Notes: generated by a model not told the origin, from the sequence alone. Counted from the stretch's first letter, positions 43,315 through 53,095 are shown. The stretch: 64,000 bases of DNA from Bryobacteraceae bacterium (GCA_019752335.1 JAIEMJ010000030.1:274597-338596), one strand, 5' to 3'. Made by a program: numbers and translations.

Positions 43315-46300
43315 ATGCTCGCTAGAATCGTGGTTATTCTCTCCCTTTCCGCCGCTGCCTGGGCGCAGACTTCTGACGGGGCGGTGGCCGGGACGGTGCG
43401 CGACCCCAGCGGTGCCGTAATCCCTGGCGCCAAGCTCGAAGCCACCAATACGAGCACCGGGGTCGTCACCCGCGTCACCACCAATGCCCAGGGCGTTTAC
43501 TCCTTCGCGTCCCTTCGCACAGGAGTCTACCGGTTGACGGCCCTCTCTGATGGCTTTAAGACGAGCGCGCTCGAAGGAATTCGACTGGATGTCGGCGCGC
43601 GTTTGAGCCTCGACCTTACGCTGGAGGTCGCTACGGCTGGCTCGCAAGTGGAGGTCGTTGCGGTAGAAGCGAAACTCGACATGTCGCAGGCGACTTCCTC
43701 GGTCGGTGGCGTGCTCGATGAAAAGAAGATCCTGGAGTTACCCCTCACCAGCCGCAATGCCATCCTACTCGCCACCACCCAGGCCGGCACCTTTGGCGAC
43801 TACTTTAGCGGCGCGCGGATCGGCACCCTGAATATTCAAGTGGATGGCGTAAATATTCAAGACGCGCGCATTAACCAGGGCCGTTCGACGCCCTTCTTCT
43901 TATCTACCGATCGCATCGCGGAGTTTCGCGTCGTTACTTCTCCCGCCGATGCCGAATATGGTCGCGGCAGTGGACAAATCCAGATGATCACGCGTTCGGG
44001 CACGAACGATTTTCACGGTAGCCTTTTCGAGTTCCATCGCAATACGGTGTTGAACGCCAATACGTGGTTTAATAACTTCCAGGGAAATAACGCCAGTGGC
44101 ACGCCGATTGCCCCGCGCAATTTCCTCATTCGCAATCAATACGGTGCTCGCGTGGGCGGTCCGCTTTCTTTGCCGAAACTCTATAGCGGCAAGAATCGCA
44201 CTTTCTTTCATTTCCTCTGGGAAGCCGAACGCATCGCCCAACGCAACCGGGTTACGCGCACCGTGTATACCGACACGGCCCGGCGCGGGATCTACCGCTT
44301 CTTCCCGGGAGTACAGAATGCCAACGCCAGCGCCGCCGCGCCCGTAGTCGATTTTCAGGGTAATCCTTTGGCCAGCCGCGGCACCCTCTCCAGCACCAGC
44401 GTCTATAGCGTCGATCCCCTACGCCCCGGCCCCGACCCTACCGGGGCCATCCGCCAAATGCTCAACCTCATGCCGCTGCCCAACGTCTTCAACACCGGCG
44501 ACGGACTCAATACCGCCGGCTACGCCTGGATTCAACGCGCCAGTTCCAAGCGCGACCAATACAACCTCAAGCTGGACCATAATTTCAATGACCGCCACCG
44601 GCTCACCTTCAGTTGGAATCGCGAGGACTCTCTCAGCCTCAACGGTTTCCAAAGCCAGCGCTTCCCCGACGCTCCCGGCGGCACCGTCGATTCGCCGGAT
44701 AACGCCTTCGCTCTCAAGGTATTTTCTGTACTTACCCCCAGCTTAATGAACGAATTCACCGTCGGCATTCTGCGCAGCCGCTCCCGCAGTTTCGCGCCTT
44801 GGGAAGTGGCCGGCGGACTCGAAGCACTGCCCAAAATCAACGGCCAGCCCTACTTAGTCGACTTACTCACCGTTACCGATCCTATCCTGGTCGATAACGA
44901 CCCCCAAGGCCGTATTTCACCGAATTACCAGTGGGGAGATACGATTTCCTGGCTCAAAGGGAAACATAACCTCCGCGCCGGTGGCGGCGTCTGGTTTGTC
45001 TCCTCGAATGGCTTTAACTCTTTCGACGTCATGCCGCGCGTGGTGATCGGCAATGGACTGCAGCCCGTCCAGAATATGGGCAACGTCGCCGGCATCGGCC
45101 TAAATCGGACCGGCGCGGAAAACCTGCTCAACAATCTGGCTGGTTCCGTCAGCACCGTTACCCAAGCCTTCAACGCCCCCGGTGGCGCCAATCCGCAGTT
45201 CCTGCCCGGTGAGTATAAACAACGCACGTGGAAAAACCGCGAGTATTATTTCTTCGTGAAAGATGATTATCGCGTCTCCAAGCGGCTCACCCTGAATCTT
45301 GGCATGCGCTACGAGTATTACGGCGTGCAGTACGATCCCAACGGAAAGACCGCGGCGCTGGTGGGAGGCAGTTCTTCGCTTTTTGGCATCTCCGGCACCG
45401 ATTATTCGGCGATGTTTCGTCCCGGTGCCTCTGGTGGCGCCTTAACGCGCGTGGAACTGATCGGGCCTGGCTCCGCCAATCCCAACCGCCAGCTTTTCCG
45501 GCCAGACCGCAATAACTTCGCTCCGCACCTCGGACTCAGTTGGTCCTTGCCCTGGCTCGGTGAAAACAAGACGATCCTCCGCCTCGGCTACAGCATGGGT
45601 TACGAGCGCAACGCCCTCCGCCTGGTCGACGTCGTGAGCGGCGACCAGCCTGGGCTGCGTGAGTTGGCCGTACAGCGCCCCAGCGCCTACACGCCATTGG
45701 GCGCGGTCCGTCTCCCGCTCACCACCAATGGAAAACCCCTCGACACCGTCCCGTTGACTGACCGGAGCCAGACCATTCGCACCTTTGACGAAAACTTGCG
45801 CACGCCTTACGTGCAGAACTTCAACGTCAGCCTGCAACGGTCGCTGCCGAAGAACTTACTCCTCGACTTACGCTATGTCGGCAACAAAGGCACCCGGCTG
45901 ATCCGCGCCACCAACGTGAACGAGGGCAATGCTTTTGAGAATAGCCTCCTCGACGCCTATCTGGCCGCTCAGCGCGGCGGCGAATCGCCGTTGCTGGATC
46001 GAATTTTCGCGCCGCTGCGCGGCAATTCCTCCGGGGCTACTTTTGCCCGCACCAACGCGACCCTGCAAGCGGCCTTAGCCAATAACAACGTCGGCTCGTT
46101 CCTTAGCTTTATCAATACGCAGAATGTCAGCGGCCGTAATGGCGGTCTGCTTTCCGCCGCCGGACTCCCCGAGAACTTCATCGTCGTGAATCCCCAGTTT
46201 GCCAGCGCCCAACTCGTGAGTAACTTCGCCAATTCCACCTATCACTCCTTCCAGGTCGACCTTTCCAAACGCTTCTCCGCCGGCCTCACCATGCAGATGA

Positions 46301-47058
46301 ATTACACCTTCGCCAAAGCGCTGGGCGAGGAAGAGGGTGCTGGCCAGAGCTTACTCGACAGCTACCGTACTATCCGCAACCGGCGGCTCGACAAACGCCA
46401 ATTGTCTTTCGGCGCTCCCCATGTCTTCCGCTCGAATTGGACGTGGAACTTACCCTTGGGACCCAAGCGCCGCTGGTTCAGCACCGGCCCGCGCTGGGCC
46501 GGCAAGTTACTCGAGAATTGGCAAATCGGCGCGCTCTACAACGTCTTTTCCGGCACTCCCATGAGTTGGGAAAGCTTGATCTCGTCCTTCAACAACATCT
46601 CGGACGATACCAGCGTCGATTTGATCTCGGGCGTGCCGCGCAAAGGCAAGGTAGAGAAGCGCGGCAACGGTGTCTTCTTTTATCCGGGTTACACGGTCAA
46701 AGCAGACCCCTACGTGCAGAACCTCGCGGCCGGCCCGGTGCGCGATCGCAGCACGCTCCTCGCGGTTTACGATGCCAGCGGACGCCCCATCGCGACCAAT
46801 CCTGCTCCTGGGACGCTCGGCACCCTCCAGGCCCGCTCCTTCTACGGCCCCGGTTATTTTTCACTCGACATGAATCTAGTGAAAACCATCACCCTGCGCG
46901 AGCGCATCCAAGTGCAATTCGGTATCACCGCCGACAACGTAACTAACTCACCCGCGTTCGAAGATCCGAATACCTCCATCAACTCGGTCACCTTCGGGCA
47001 GATCACCGCGGCTGGCGGCAACCGGATTGTCATCCTGAGTGGACGAATCTCCTTTTAA
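43315..47058 (+). CDS. TonB-dependent receptor, OAR-like, with carboxypeptidase-regulatory domain (3)
   Basis: At 1247 residues this is the largest receptor here. A signal peptide (ARIVVILSLSAAAWAQ) is followed by the carboxypeptidase-regulatory Ig domain (GAVAGTVRDPSGAVIPGAK, YSFASLRTGVYRLTALSDGF). The plug begins near LPLTSRNAILLATTQAG and the barrel ends in GRISF. Its start lies 45 bp after receptor 2, suggesting co-transcription. Its 3' end overlaps the convergent sulfatase gene by four bases (47055-47058). Proximity to the sulfatase allows the guess that a sulfated compound is taken up, which is weak evidence. Confidence 0.9.
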   Translation: MLARIVVILSLSAAAWAQTSDGAVAGTVRDPSGAVIPGAKLEATNTSTGVVTRVTTNAQGVYSFASLRTGVYRLTALSDGFKTSALEGIRLDVGARLSLDLTLEVATAGSQVEVVAVEAKLDMSQATSSVGGVLDEKKILELPLTSRNAILLATTQAGTFGDYFSGARIGTLNIQVDGVNIQDARINQGRSTPFFLSTDRIAEFRVVTSPADAEYGRGSGQIQMITRSGTNDFHGSLFEFHRNTVLNANTWFNNFQGNNASGTPIAPRNFLIRNQYGARVGGPLSLPKLYSGKNRTFFHFLWEAERIAQRNRVTRTVYTDTARRGIYRFFPGVQNANASAAAPVVDFQGNPLASRGTLSSTSVYSVDPLRPGPDPTGAIRQMLNLMPLPNVFNTGDGLNTAGYAWIQRASSKRDQYNLKLDHNFNDRHRLTFSWNREDSLSLNGFQSQRFPDAPGGTVDSPDNAFALKVFSVLTPSLMNEFTVGILRSRSRSFAPWEVAGGLEALPKINGQPYLVDLLTVTDPILVDNDPQGRISPNYQWGDTISWLKGKHNLRAGGGVWFVSSNGFNSFDVMPRVVIGNGLQPVQNMGNVAGIGLNRTGAENLLNNLAGSVSTVTQAFNAPGGANPQFLPGEYKQRTWKNREYYFFVKDDYRVSKRLTLNLGMRYEYYGVQYDPNGKTAALVGGSSSLFGISGTDYSAMFRPGASGGALTRVELIGPGSANPNRQLFRPDRNNFAPHLGLSWSLPWLGENKTILRLGYSMGYERNALRLVDVVSGDQPGLRELAVQRPSAYTPLGAVRLPLTTNGKPLDTVPLTDRSQTIRTFDENLRTPYVQNFNVSLQRSLPKNLLLDLRYVGNKGTRLIRATNVNEGNAFENSLLDAYLAAQRGGESPLLDRIFAPLRGNSSGATFARTNATLQAALANNNVGSFLSFINTQNVSGRNGGLLSAAGLPENFIVVNPQFASAQLVSNFANSTYHSFQVDLSKRFSAGLTMQMNYTFAKALGEEEGAGQSLLDSYRTIRNRRLDKRQLSFGAPHVFRSNWTWNLPLGPKRRWFSTGPRWAGKLLENWQIGALYNVFSGTPMSWESLISSFNNISDDTSVDLISGVPRKGKVEKRGNGVFFYPGYTVKADPYVQNLAAGPVRDRSTLLAVYDASGRPIATNPAPGTLGTLQARSFYGPGYFSLDMNLVKTITLRERIQVQFGITADNVTNSPAFEDPNTSINSVTFGQITAAGGNRIVILSGRISF

Positions 47059-48401
47059 GGAGCGCTATAGAACTGGCGGCGGTGCTCCTCAGCGTAGGCC
47101 TGGAGTTGCTTGGCCATCTGTGGATTCTTATCGATGAGATTGGTAGTCTCGTAGGGATCTCTTTCAAGATGGTAGAGACTGAGTCCGATTTCCGTGCGCC
47201 GGTAGGTACCGGGGGCACCGTCGTTGCCGATCTTGGTGAGTTGGCGATAGTCGTGGGGTAGGTGAAGTTTCCAGCGGCCATCGCCAGAGATCACGCCTTC
47301 GAAGACATTGCCGGTGGAAAAGGCGTAGTAGGGATGCGGATTCGTCGCGCCACGCTGGGCGGTGATCAGCGGCCAGACGTTCAGGCCGTCAATCGGATTT
47401 GCCGGTAATTTGGCGTTCGCCAGATTTGCGATCGTCGGCAAGAGATCAATCGTGCAGAGAGCTTTCGTCGAAACACTGCCCGCCTTGATCTTGCCGGGGT
47501 AACGCATCAGGCAAGCGCTGCGCGTGCCTCCGTCAAAACCGGTGCCCTTGCTTTCGCGGTAAGGCGTGCTCCCGGCGTGATTGCCGTAGGAAGTCCACGG
47601 TCCATTGTCCGAGGTGAGAATCACGAGAGTATTATCCGCGACGCCAGCTTGGTCGAGCGCGCCGAGAATTTGGCCGATAGACCAATCGAGCTCCATAATC
47701 ACGTCACCGTAGACGCCGTGCTTCGACTTACCCGCGAATTCAGGGCTCCGGAAGATCGGCACGTGGGGCATGGAGTGGGGAACATACAAGAAAAATGGGC
47801 TGGCGCGATGGCGCTGAATAAAGCTGGTGGCGTGTTCGGTGTACCAGCGCGTGAGATTCGGCTGATGCTCGCTGGTTACGCGGTCAATTTTTACTTGGCC
47901 GTTCTCCCAGAATTGTAACGGCTGAGGAAAGTCCTGCGGACGCTCGGGATGGAACTCCCACATGTCATTCGAGTACATCAGGCCGCAGGACTCGTCGAAG
48001 CCGCGCGCGGGCGGACGAGTTTCCGGTTGGTCGCCGATATGCCATTTGCCGAAGACGCCCGTGCGATAGCCGGCGGTCTTGAGGACTTCGCCGAGCGTGG
48101 CGAACTTCGGGTCCACCCCACGCGCCCCGGGTCCGTGAGCACCGAACATCCGGGTGCGCCCGGGATAACAGCCCGTGAGTAAGGCGGAACGGGAAGCGGA
48201 ACAGATGGCCTGCGGCACATAGAAGTTACGAAAGGCGCAGCCCTGTTTGGCCAAGCGCTCAACGTGGGGAGTGGGATAAGGTGGATTGCCGAAAGGATGA
48301 AAATCGGAGTAACCGGAGTCGTCGAGGAAGATGATCACCACGTTGGGCTTAGGCAAGGTGGACGCCAGAGTGGCCTGGAGAAAGGTTCTACGTGAGAGCA
48401 T
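47055..48401 (-). CDS. Tat-exported type I (formylglycine) sulfatase
   Basis: From the ATG at 48401 the protein has 448 residues, beginning with a Tat-like SRRTFLQ signal. The calcium-binding pair DD (27-28) in IIFLDDSGYSD, the active-site core C67-S-A-S-R71, LLTGCYPGR, and the C-terminal LTSDNGPW metal motif are all present. The nucleophile is cysteine and the proline of the usual CxPxR is alanine. CxAxR is accepted by anaerobic-type maturases (anSME). No maturase gene is in the window. It would hydrolyse a sulfate ester in the periplasm. A longer upstream frame to 48485 overlaps the divergent hydrolase region and lacks a signal peptide. Confidence 0.92.
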   Translation of the reverse strand: MLSRRTFLQATLASTLPKPNVVIIFLDDSGYSDFHPFGNPPYPTPHVERLAKQGCAFRNFYVPQAICSASRSALLTGCYPGRTRMFGAHGPGARGVDPKFATLGEVLKTAGYRTGVFGKWHIGDQPETRPPARGFDESCGLMYSNDMWEFHPERPQDFPQPLQFWENGQVKIDRVTSEHQPNLTRWYTEHATSFIQRHRASPFFLYVPHSMPHVPIFRSPEFAGKSKHGVYGDVIMELDWSIGQILGALDQAGVADNTLVILTSDNGPWTSYGNHAGSTPYRESKGTGFDGGTRSACLMRYPGKIKAGSVSTKALCTIDLLPTIANLANAKLPANPIDGLNVWPLITAQRGATNPHPYYAFSTGNVFEGVISGDGRWKLHLPHDYRQLTKIGNDGAPGTYRRTEIGLSLYHLERDPYETTNLIDKNPQMAKQLQAYAEEHRRQFYSAP

Positions 48402-48499
48402 GCGCCGCCCAGTATACCCGTAATCGAAAGGCGATAGCTTCCTCGGCGGCCTGTTGGAGCCGACTGAGTTCCAGGGAGGCCGCAAGTGGGCGTTCTCCG

Positions 48500-49234
48500 A
48501 TGACGATTGACGAGGTAGCCGCGGTTACACGCTATGATTTCCGGGTGGCTACTCTCTCACTGACGGATGAAGCCGGACCTTTCGGCGTGACGTTGCTCGA
48601 GGCGGCGGAATCGCGCCGGACAGTTTTGTTCTCCGTTGGGGCGGGCGGCAATCCCGAGCGGCACTTGCCACTCCTGCGCTCGCTTCAGGAAAATGGCTTC
48701 ACCGTCGTTGCCCCACATTTTGAGCGGCTTGTCGCTCCTGAAATTACCGAGAACGACTTCCTGCTCCGAGCGCGCCGGCTTCGGCTGGCCCTCGACCGCG
48801 TCACCCCGCAGGAAGCGGGAGCCGTCGGCGTGGGGCACTCCATTGGCGCGACCCTGCTGCTGGCCATGGCTGGAGGCCAGGCCTGGACCCGGCAGGGCCA
48901 CCGGCTTTCCGTTGATCGCGATGAGCGCCTACGAAAACTGACGCTTCTCGCTCCCGCTACCGGTTTCTTCCAGGCCCCTGCCGCGCTCGACGGCGTCCGC
49001 ATACCGGTTCTCGCCTGGGCCGGGAGCAAGGACACGGTTACTCCCCCCGCTCAGGTGGAGTTTCTGCGGCGGGCTCTGGCGGAGCGGGTGCCGATGGAAG
49101 TCCACGTCGAGGAAGGTGCAGGCCACTTCTCGTTTATGAACGTGCCGCCGCCAAACGTGATCGAGCCGCTGGCGGACCGGGCAGAGTTTCTCACCCGTCT
49201 CACGGCCGGCGTGCTTCGGTTCGCGCGGGACTGA
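48500..49234 (+). CDS. Alpha/beta hydrolase (dienelactone-hydrolase-like)
   Basis: The ATG at 48500 gives 244 residues without signal peptide. The nucleophile elbow GHSIG has serine 114, the acid is D178 in AGSKDTVTP, and the histidine is H209 in GAGHFSF, so the triad is complete. The N-terminal half begins with a strand/turn TVLFSVGAGGNPERH that forms the oxyanion region. It lacks a lid domain, as in small cytoplasmic dienelactone hydrolase-like enzymes. It lies 9 bp before the uracil-DNA glycosylase gene, so they may share a transcript without an obvious functional link. Substrate unknown. Confidence 0.85.
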   Translation: MTIDEVAAVTRYDFRVATLSLTDEAGPFGVTLLEAAESRRTVLFSVGAGGNPERHLPLLRSLQENGFTVVAPHFERLVAPEITENDFLLRARRLRLALDRVTPQEAGAVGVGHSIGATLLLAMAGGQAWTRQGHRLSVDRDERLRKLTLLAPATGFFQAPAALDGVRIPVLAWAGSKDTVTPPAQVEFLRRALAERVPMEVHVEEGAGHFSFMNVPPPNVIEPLADRAEFLTRLTAGVLRFARD

Positions 49235-49243
49235 CTCGGCGCT

Positions 49244-49894
49244 ATGACTTTGAACCACCTGAATGCCGAAATCACCGCCTGCGAGCGCTGCCCACGTCTC
49301 CGCGCGCATTGCGCCGAGATCGCACGCGTCAAGCGGCGCGCCTACCGTGACCAGCAGTACTGGGGCCGGCCCGTCCCCAGCTTCGGTGACCCTCAGGCCC
49401 GCCTGCTGATCCTCGGCCTGGCCCCCGGGGCGCACGGCGCCAATCGCACCGGGCGGATGTTCACTGGCGACCGCTCCGGTGACTTCCTCTTCCGCGCGCT
49501 GCACGACACCGGCTTCGCCTCGCAACCGGAAAGCACCCACCGGGACGACGGGTTGCGCCTGCACGACTGCTACATCACCGCCTCCGCCCACTGCGCCCCG
49601 CCGGACAACAAACCCACGCCCGAGGAGGTGCGGCAGTGCCGGCCGTATCTGGAACGCGAACTCGTCCTGCTGCGGCGCTTACAAGTTGTGGTCGCGCTGG
49701 GCCGGCTGGCCTTCGACAATTACTTATCGCGCGGAACGGAAAGGGCCTTATTCGCCCACGGCGCCGAGGCCCGCATCGGCGGCCGTTGGCTGATCGCCAG
49801 CTATCATCCCAGCCAGCAAAACACCCAAACCGGGCGGCTGACCGCCGAAATGCTTCGCCAGATATTCGCTCAAGCGCGCATCCGGTTCACATAA
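49244..49894 (+). CDS. Family 5 uracil-DNA glycosylase (UDGb type)
   Basis: A 216-residue base-excision repair enzyme. Motif A reads GLAPGAHGAN (58-67), where family 5 has no acidic catalytic residue, and motif B is H188-P-S-x-x-N193. Four cysteines (C13, C16, C117, C132) in CERCPRL and C-APPDNKPTPEEV-C spacing are the expected 4Fe-4S ligands. Family 5 enzymes remove uracil, and also hypoxanthine or ethenocytosine, from DNA. The start ATG at 49244 is the first after the upstream gene. Assignment is confident from the motifs. Confidence 0.93.
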   Translation: MTLNHLNAEITACERCPRLRAHCAEIARVKRRAYRDQQYWGRPVPSFGDPQARLLILGLAPGAHGANRTGRMFTGDRSGDFLFRALHDTGFASQPESTHRDDGLRLHDCYITASAHCAPPDNKPTPEEVRQCRPYLERELVLLRRLQVVVALGRLAFDNYLSRGTERALFAHGAEARIGGRWLIASYHPSQQNTQTGRLTAEMLRQIFAQARIRFT

Positions 49895-49952
49895 GTTTGC
49901 AAAGTTGTAAGCGCGCCCGCCCTGGCGCGTACATCCAAACGTCGGTGTTACG

Positions 49953-49970
49953 ATAGTTTGAGCGAACTAT
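49953..49970. promoter_or_regulatory. Inverted repeat upstream of the MacA-like adaptor
   Basis: ATAGTT (49953-49958) and AACTAT (49965-49970) are perfect inverted arms separated by six bases, 75 bp before the adaptor start. The position suits an operator or a short hairpin. No regulator gene is adjacent, so the call is tentative. Confidence 0.3.
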
Positions 49971-50045
49971 TGCTCTCCCTGTTGCGTTCATCTAACCAGC
50001 GCGCCGCGCGAAAATGCTAACCAGTATTGAGGAGTTTCGGATCCT

Positions 50046-51452
50046 GTGAAGAGGAAATGGAAGATTTTGATTGGCTTGGTGGTGGTGCTCGGGGCCAGCA
50101 TCGCCGCCTTCGCGAACTACCGCTTAAAGCAGGCCGCGATTATTAAGGTGCAAACCGGGAAATCCACCCGGCAGGACCTGAAGCAGATCGTGACGGCCTC
50201 GGGCGAGATCAAGCCGCGGAATTACGTCAATATCGGCACGAATGCCAATGTGCCCTCGCGCATCACGGACATCCTGGTGGTGGAAGGCCAACGCGTGCGC
50301 CGTGGCCAACTGCTCGCCAAGCTCGAGAGCGTGCAACCGGAGGCCGATGTGGCCGCGCAGCGCGCCAACGTCAGTTCCACCGAAGCCGACTCCGCCGCTT
50401 CCGAGGCGGCGTTGAAGTCCGCCGACGAAAATATCAAGACCCTACAGGCTTCGCTGGATCGGTCGAAGACCGAACTCGAGCGCGCCAAGATTGATTTCGA
50501 CCGCACCTCGAAGCTGTGGGACGAGAAGCTGGTGGCGCGCCAGGAATTTGATCAGCGCCGCATCGCCGTCGACGCCGCCGCCGCCGCCGTGCGCGAGGCC
50601 GAGGCCCGCATCAACCAGTTCCGCGCCCAGCGCGCCCAGGCCATGGCCGCCCTTTCAGCCACGCAGCGCCGGATTACCTTGGCGCAGGCCAACTTACGCC
50701 GCGCCTCTGACGTCCTGGCGCGTACCCAGTCGATCGCGCCGCTCGACGGCGTGGTGACGAACCTGCCCATCCGTGTGGGCGAAACCGTCGTGCCCGGCGT
50801 ACAGAACTCCTCGGCCAGCCTCATCATGACCATCGCCGACATGTCGGTGATCACGGCCGAAGTGAAGGTGGACGAGACGGACATCGTGAACGTCACGCTC
50901 GGCCAACCTGCCGAAGTGACCATCGACGCCATGCCGAATAAGACCTTCACGGGCAAGGTGATCGAGATCGGCAATACGGCCATCTTGCGCTCCTCCGGTT
51001 TGGCGGCCTCGCAAAGCGCCGTTTCGAGCCAGGAAGCGAAGGATTTTAAGGTGGTAATCGCGCTCGAGAATCCGCCCGACGAAATGCGTCCGGGCTTAAG
51101 TTGCACCGCGCGTGTAACCACGGCCACTCGCCAGAACGCCATCACTATTCCGATCCAGGCGCTCACCGTCCGCCAGAAGGGCGACTTGGCGCCGGAGAAG
51201 AAGGACGGGCCGCCTCCGGTGGCCGACAAGGAAGCGAAGAAGGAAATACAGGGCGTTTTCGTGGTGAAGGGCGACACGGTGGAATTCCGCGAAGTGAAAA
51301 CGGGGATCACCGGCGCCACGGAGATCGAGGTACTGAGCGGCGTGACGGACGGCGAAGAGATCATCACCGGCAGTTATAAGGTGATCCGCACGCTCCGCAA
51401 TCAGGCCAAGGTCCAGATCGACAATAAAGTCGCGGCGAAAACCGAGTCATAA
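50046..51452 (+). CDS. MacA-like periplasmic adaptor
   Basis: A 468-residue membrane-fusion protein starting at a GTG, with GAGGAG about 14 bases upstream. It has an N-terminal anchor (KILIGLVVVLGASIAAFANY), a first lipoyl half (about 60-95), a very long helical hairpin of heptads (about 100-220, ADVAAQRANVSSTEADSA ...), a second lipoyl half (APLDGVVTNLPIRVGETV), a beta-barrel (about 255-345) and a membrane-proximal domain up to the end. This matches MacA of MacAB-TolC exporters. The ATPase gene follows 18 bp later, but the MacB-type permease is missing. It is not one of the RND adaptors at 12.2 kb. Confidence 0.88.
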   Translation: MKRKWKILIGLVVVLGASIAAFANYRLKQAAIIKVQTGKSTRQDLKQIVTASGEIKPRNYVNIGTNANVPSRITDILVVEGQRVRRGQLLAKLESVQPEADVAAQRANVSSTEADSAASEAALKSADENIKTLQASLDRSKTELERAKIDFDRTSKLWDEKLVARQEFDQRRIAVDAAAAAVREAEARINQFRAQRAQAMAALSATQRRITLAQANLRRASDVLARTQSIAPLDGVVTNLPIRVGETVVPGVQNSSASLIMTIADMSVITAEVKVDETDIVNVTLGQPAEVTIDAMPNKTFTGKVIEIGNTAILRSSGLAASQSAVSSQEAKDFKVVIALENPPDEMRPGLSCTARVTTATRQNAITIPIQALTVRQKGDLAPEKKDGPPPVADKEAKKEIQGVFVVKGDTVEFREVKTGITGATEIEVLSGVTDGEEIITGSYKVIRTLRNQAKVQIDNKVAAKTES

Positions 51453-51470
51453 TCGACAGAACGAGCATTC

Positions 51471-52217
51471 ATGGCAACCACGGCAGCAGACATTACCGAC
51501 CTTCAGGCACGCGGCGAAGAGCTGAAGCGCCAAGGCATCGTGATCCAGAGCTATAACCTCTGGAAGACCTATGTGATGGGCGACCAGACGATCAACGCCG
51601 TCTCCGGCGTCGATATGACGATTCGCCGCGGCGAGTACGTCGCCATCATGGGACCTTCGGGCTCGGGTAAATCGACCCTGATGAACCTGATCGGCTGCCT
51701 GGATTCGCCGTCCGAAGGCCAGTACTACATCAACGGTAATCTGGCTTCGGCCATGTCCGACGATGACCTCGCCCGTATCCGCAACAAGGAAATCGGCTTC
51801 GTCTTTCAGACCTTCAACCTGCTCGCCCGCGCGACGGCCTTGCACAACGTGGAACTGCCGTTGATCTACGCCGGCATCCCCACCGACCAGCGCCAACAGA
51901 TGGCCCAGGAGCGTCTGCGCCAGGTCGACTTGGCGCAACGCATGCACCACAAGCCAAACGAGCTCTCGGGCGGCCAGCGCCAGCGTGTCGCCATCGCGCG
52001 CGCCCTGGTGAACAACCCCTCCATCCTGCTGGCCGACGAACCCACCGGCGCCTTGGACTCGGCCACCGGCGTCGAAATCATGGGCCTCTTCGAGCGGCTG
52101 CATCAGCAAGGCAACACCATCATTCTCGTCACGCACGAGCACGATATCGCCATGCACGCCCACCGCGTGATCTATATCCGCGACGGCAAGATCGAAAAAG
52201 ACGACAAGATCAAGTAG
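51471..52217 (+). CDS. MacB/LolD-type ABC ATPase without adjacent permease
   Basis: This 248-residue ATPase has Walker [10 protein letters not shown] (about 60-68), signature LSGGQRQR, Walker [13 protein letters not shown] and the H-loop in THEHD. The N-terminal 25 residues ([20 protein letters not shown]) are an unusual extension before the first strand. It follows the MacA-like adaptor by 18 bp. In typical macAB-like sets a permease gene or a fused permease domain is next; here YgfZ follows instead. The permease must be encoded elsewhere in the genome. Confidence 0.92.
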   Translation: MATTAADITDLQARGEELKRQGIVIQSYNLWKTYVMGDQTINAVSGVDMTIRRGEYVAIMGPSGSGKSTLMNLIGCLDSPSEGQYYINGNLASAMSDDDLARIRNKEIGFVFQTFNLLARATALHNVELPLIYAGIPTDQRQQMAQERLRQVDLAQRMHHKPNELSGGQRQRVAIARALVNNPSILLADEPTGALDSATGVEIMGLFERLHQQGNTIILVTHEHDIAMHAHRVIYIRDGKIEKDDKIK

Positions 52218-52240
52218 ATCGCTGCCGCATCCAATCCAGC

Positions 52241-53095
52241 ATGAACGGATATGACGCTCTACTCGAAGGCGCCGCTTGGTTGCGCCTCCCCCGCGGACTG
52301 ATCCGCGCCACCGGCGAGGACCGCGCTCGCCTGCTGCATGCCATGTCGACGAACCAGGTGCAGGCCCTCACGCCCGGGCAATGCGCCCATGCCTTCTTTT
52401 TGAACGCCCAAGGCCGGATTCTGGCCGATGCCTGGATCGTCTGCCAGGCGGACGCCCTGCTAATCGATACCGAGGCTGAAACCAAGGACAAGCTGCTCGC
52501 GCACCTTGACAAGTACATCATCGCCGACGATGTCGTACTGGAGGACGTCAGCGGGCTTAGCGTAACGGCCATCGAAGGTCCGCTGGCCGCCGCTCCCGGT
52601 CCGGACTGGTTCCCGATCTCGGCCGTCGGCGGCCAGGGTTTTCGTTATTACGGCGACACGCCGCCTCCGGATCTCCCCGAAGCGACCCTGGCGGACCTCG
52701 AACTCGTACGCCTGGAAAACGGCTATCCACGCTACGGCGTCGACATCCTGGAGACTCACCTGGTGCAGGAGACCGGTCAGATGGCGTCGGTGAGCTTCAC
52801 CAAGGGCTGTTACCTGGGGCAGGAGATCGTGGAGCGCGTGCGGTCGCGCGGCGCGGTACATAAGCACCTGCGATCTTTCCGGGTCACGGGTCAAGCGGTC
52901 CCCGCGGCGGGCAGCGAGCTTCTTTCTGGCGAGACCAAGGCCGGAGTCCTGACGAGTGCCGCGTACTCGCCGAGGTTCGGTGAAGTAGTGGCGCTCGGCT
53001 ACCTGAATACCTTGTTCGAAAAGGGCGACCGTCCCTTACACCTCGCCGACGGCACGGTGGCCGCACTGGTGACGCCCTCCGCGAGCGGACTCTGA
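52241..53095 (+). CDS. ygfZ: YgfZ/GcvT-like folate-binding Fe-S assembly protein
   Basis: A 284-residue protein with the signature KGCYLGQE (about 188-195) that defines YgfZ. The N-terminal GcvT-like fold (LLHAMSTNQVQALTPGQ, AFFLNAQGRILADAW) binds tetrahydrofolate, and the invariant cysteine is needed for function. In Escherichia coli YgfZ supports repair or synthesis of certain iron-sulfur clusters, for example in MiaB. It starts 24 bp after the ATPase on the same strand. No other Fe-S assembly gene is adjacent. The last gene of a rightward set, it converges with the VapBC region. Confidence 0.92.
   Translation: MNGYDALLEGAAWLRLPRGLIRATGEDRARLLHAMSTNQVQALTPGQCAHAFFLNAQGRILADAWIVCQADALLIDTEAETKDKLLAHLDKYIIADDVVLEDVSGLSVTAIEGPLAAAPGPDWFPISAVGGQGFRYYGDTPPPDLPEATLADLELVRLENGYPRYGVDILETHLVQETGQMASVSFTKGCYLGQEIVERVRSRGAVHKHLRSFRVTGQAVPAAGSELLSGETKAGVLTSAAYSPRFGEVVALGYLNTLFEKGDRPLHLADGTVAALVTPSASGL

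Noticed and set aside
31740-48400. Polysaccharide utilisation locus of Bacteroidota type
   Set aside because: No SusD, no glycoside hydrolase and no hybrid two-component sensor; the receptors are OAR-like and only one sulfatase is present, so the label is not supported.
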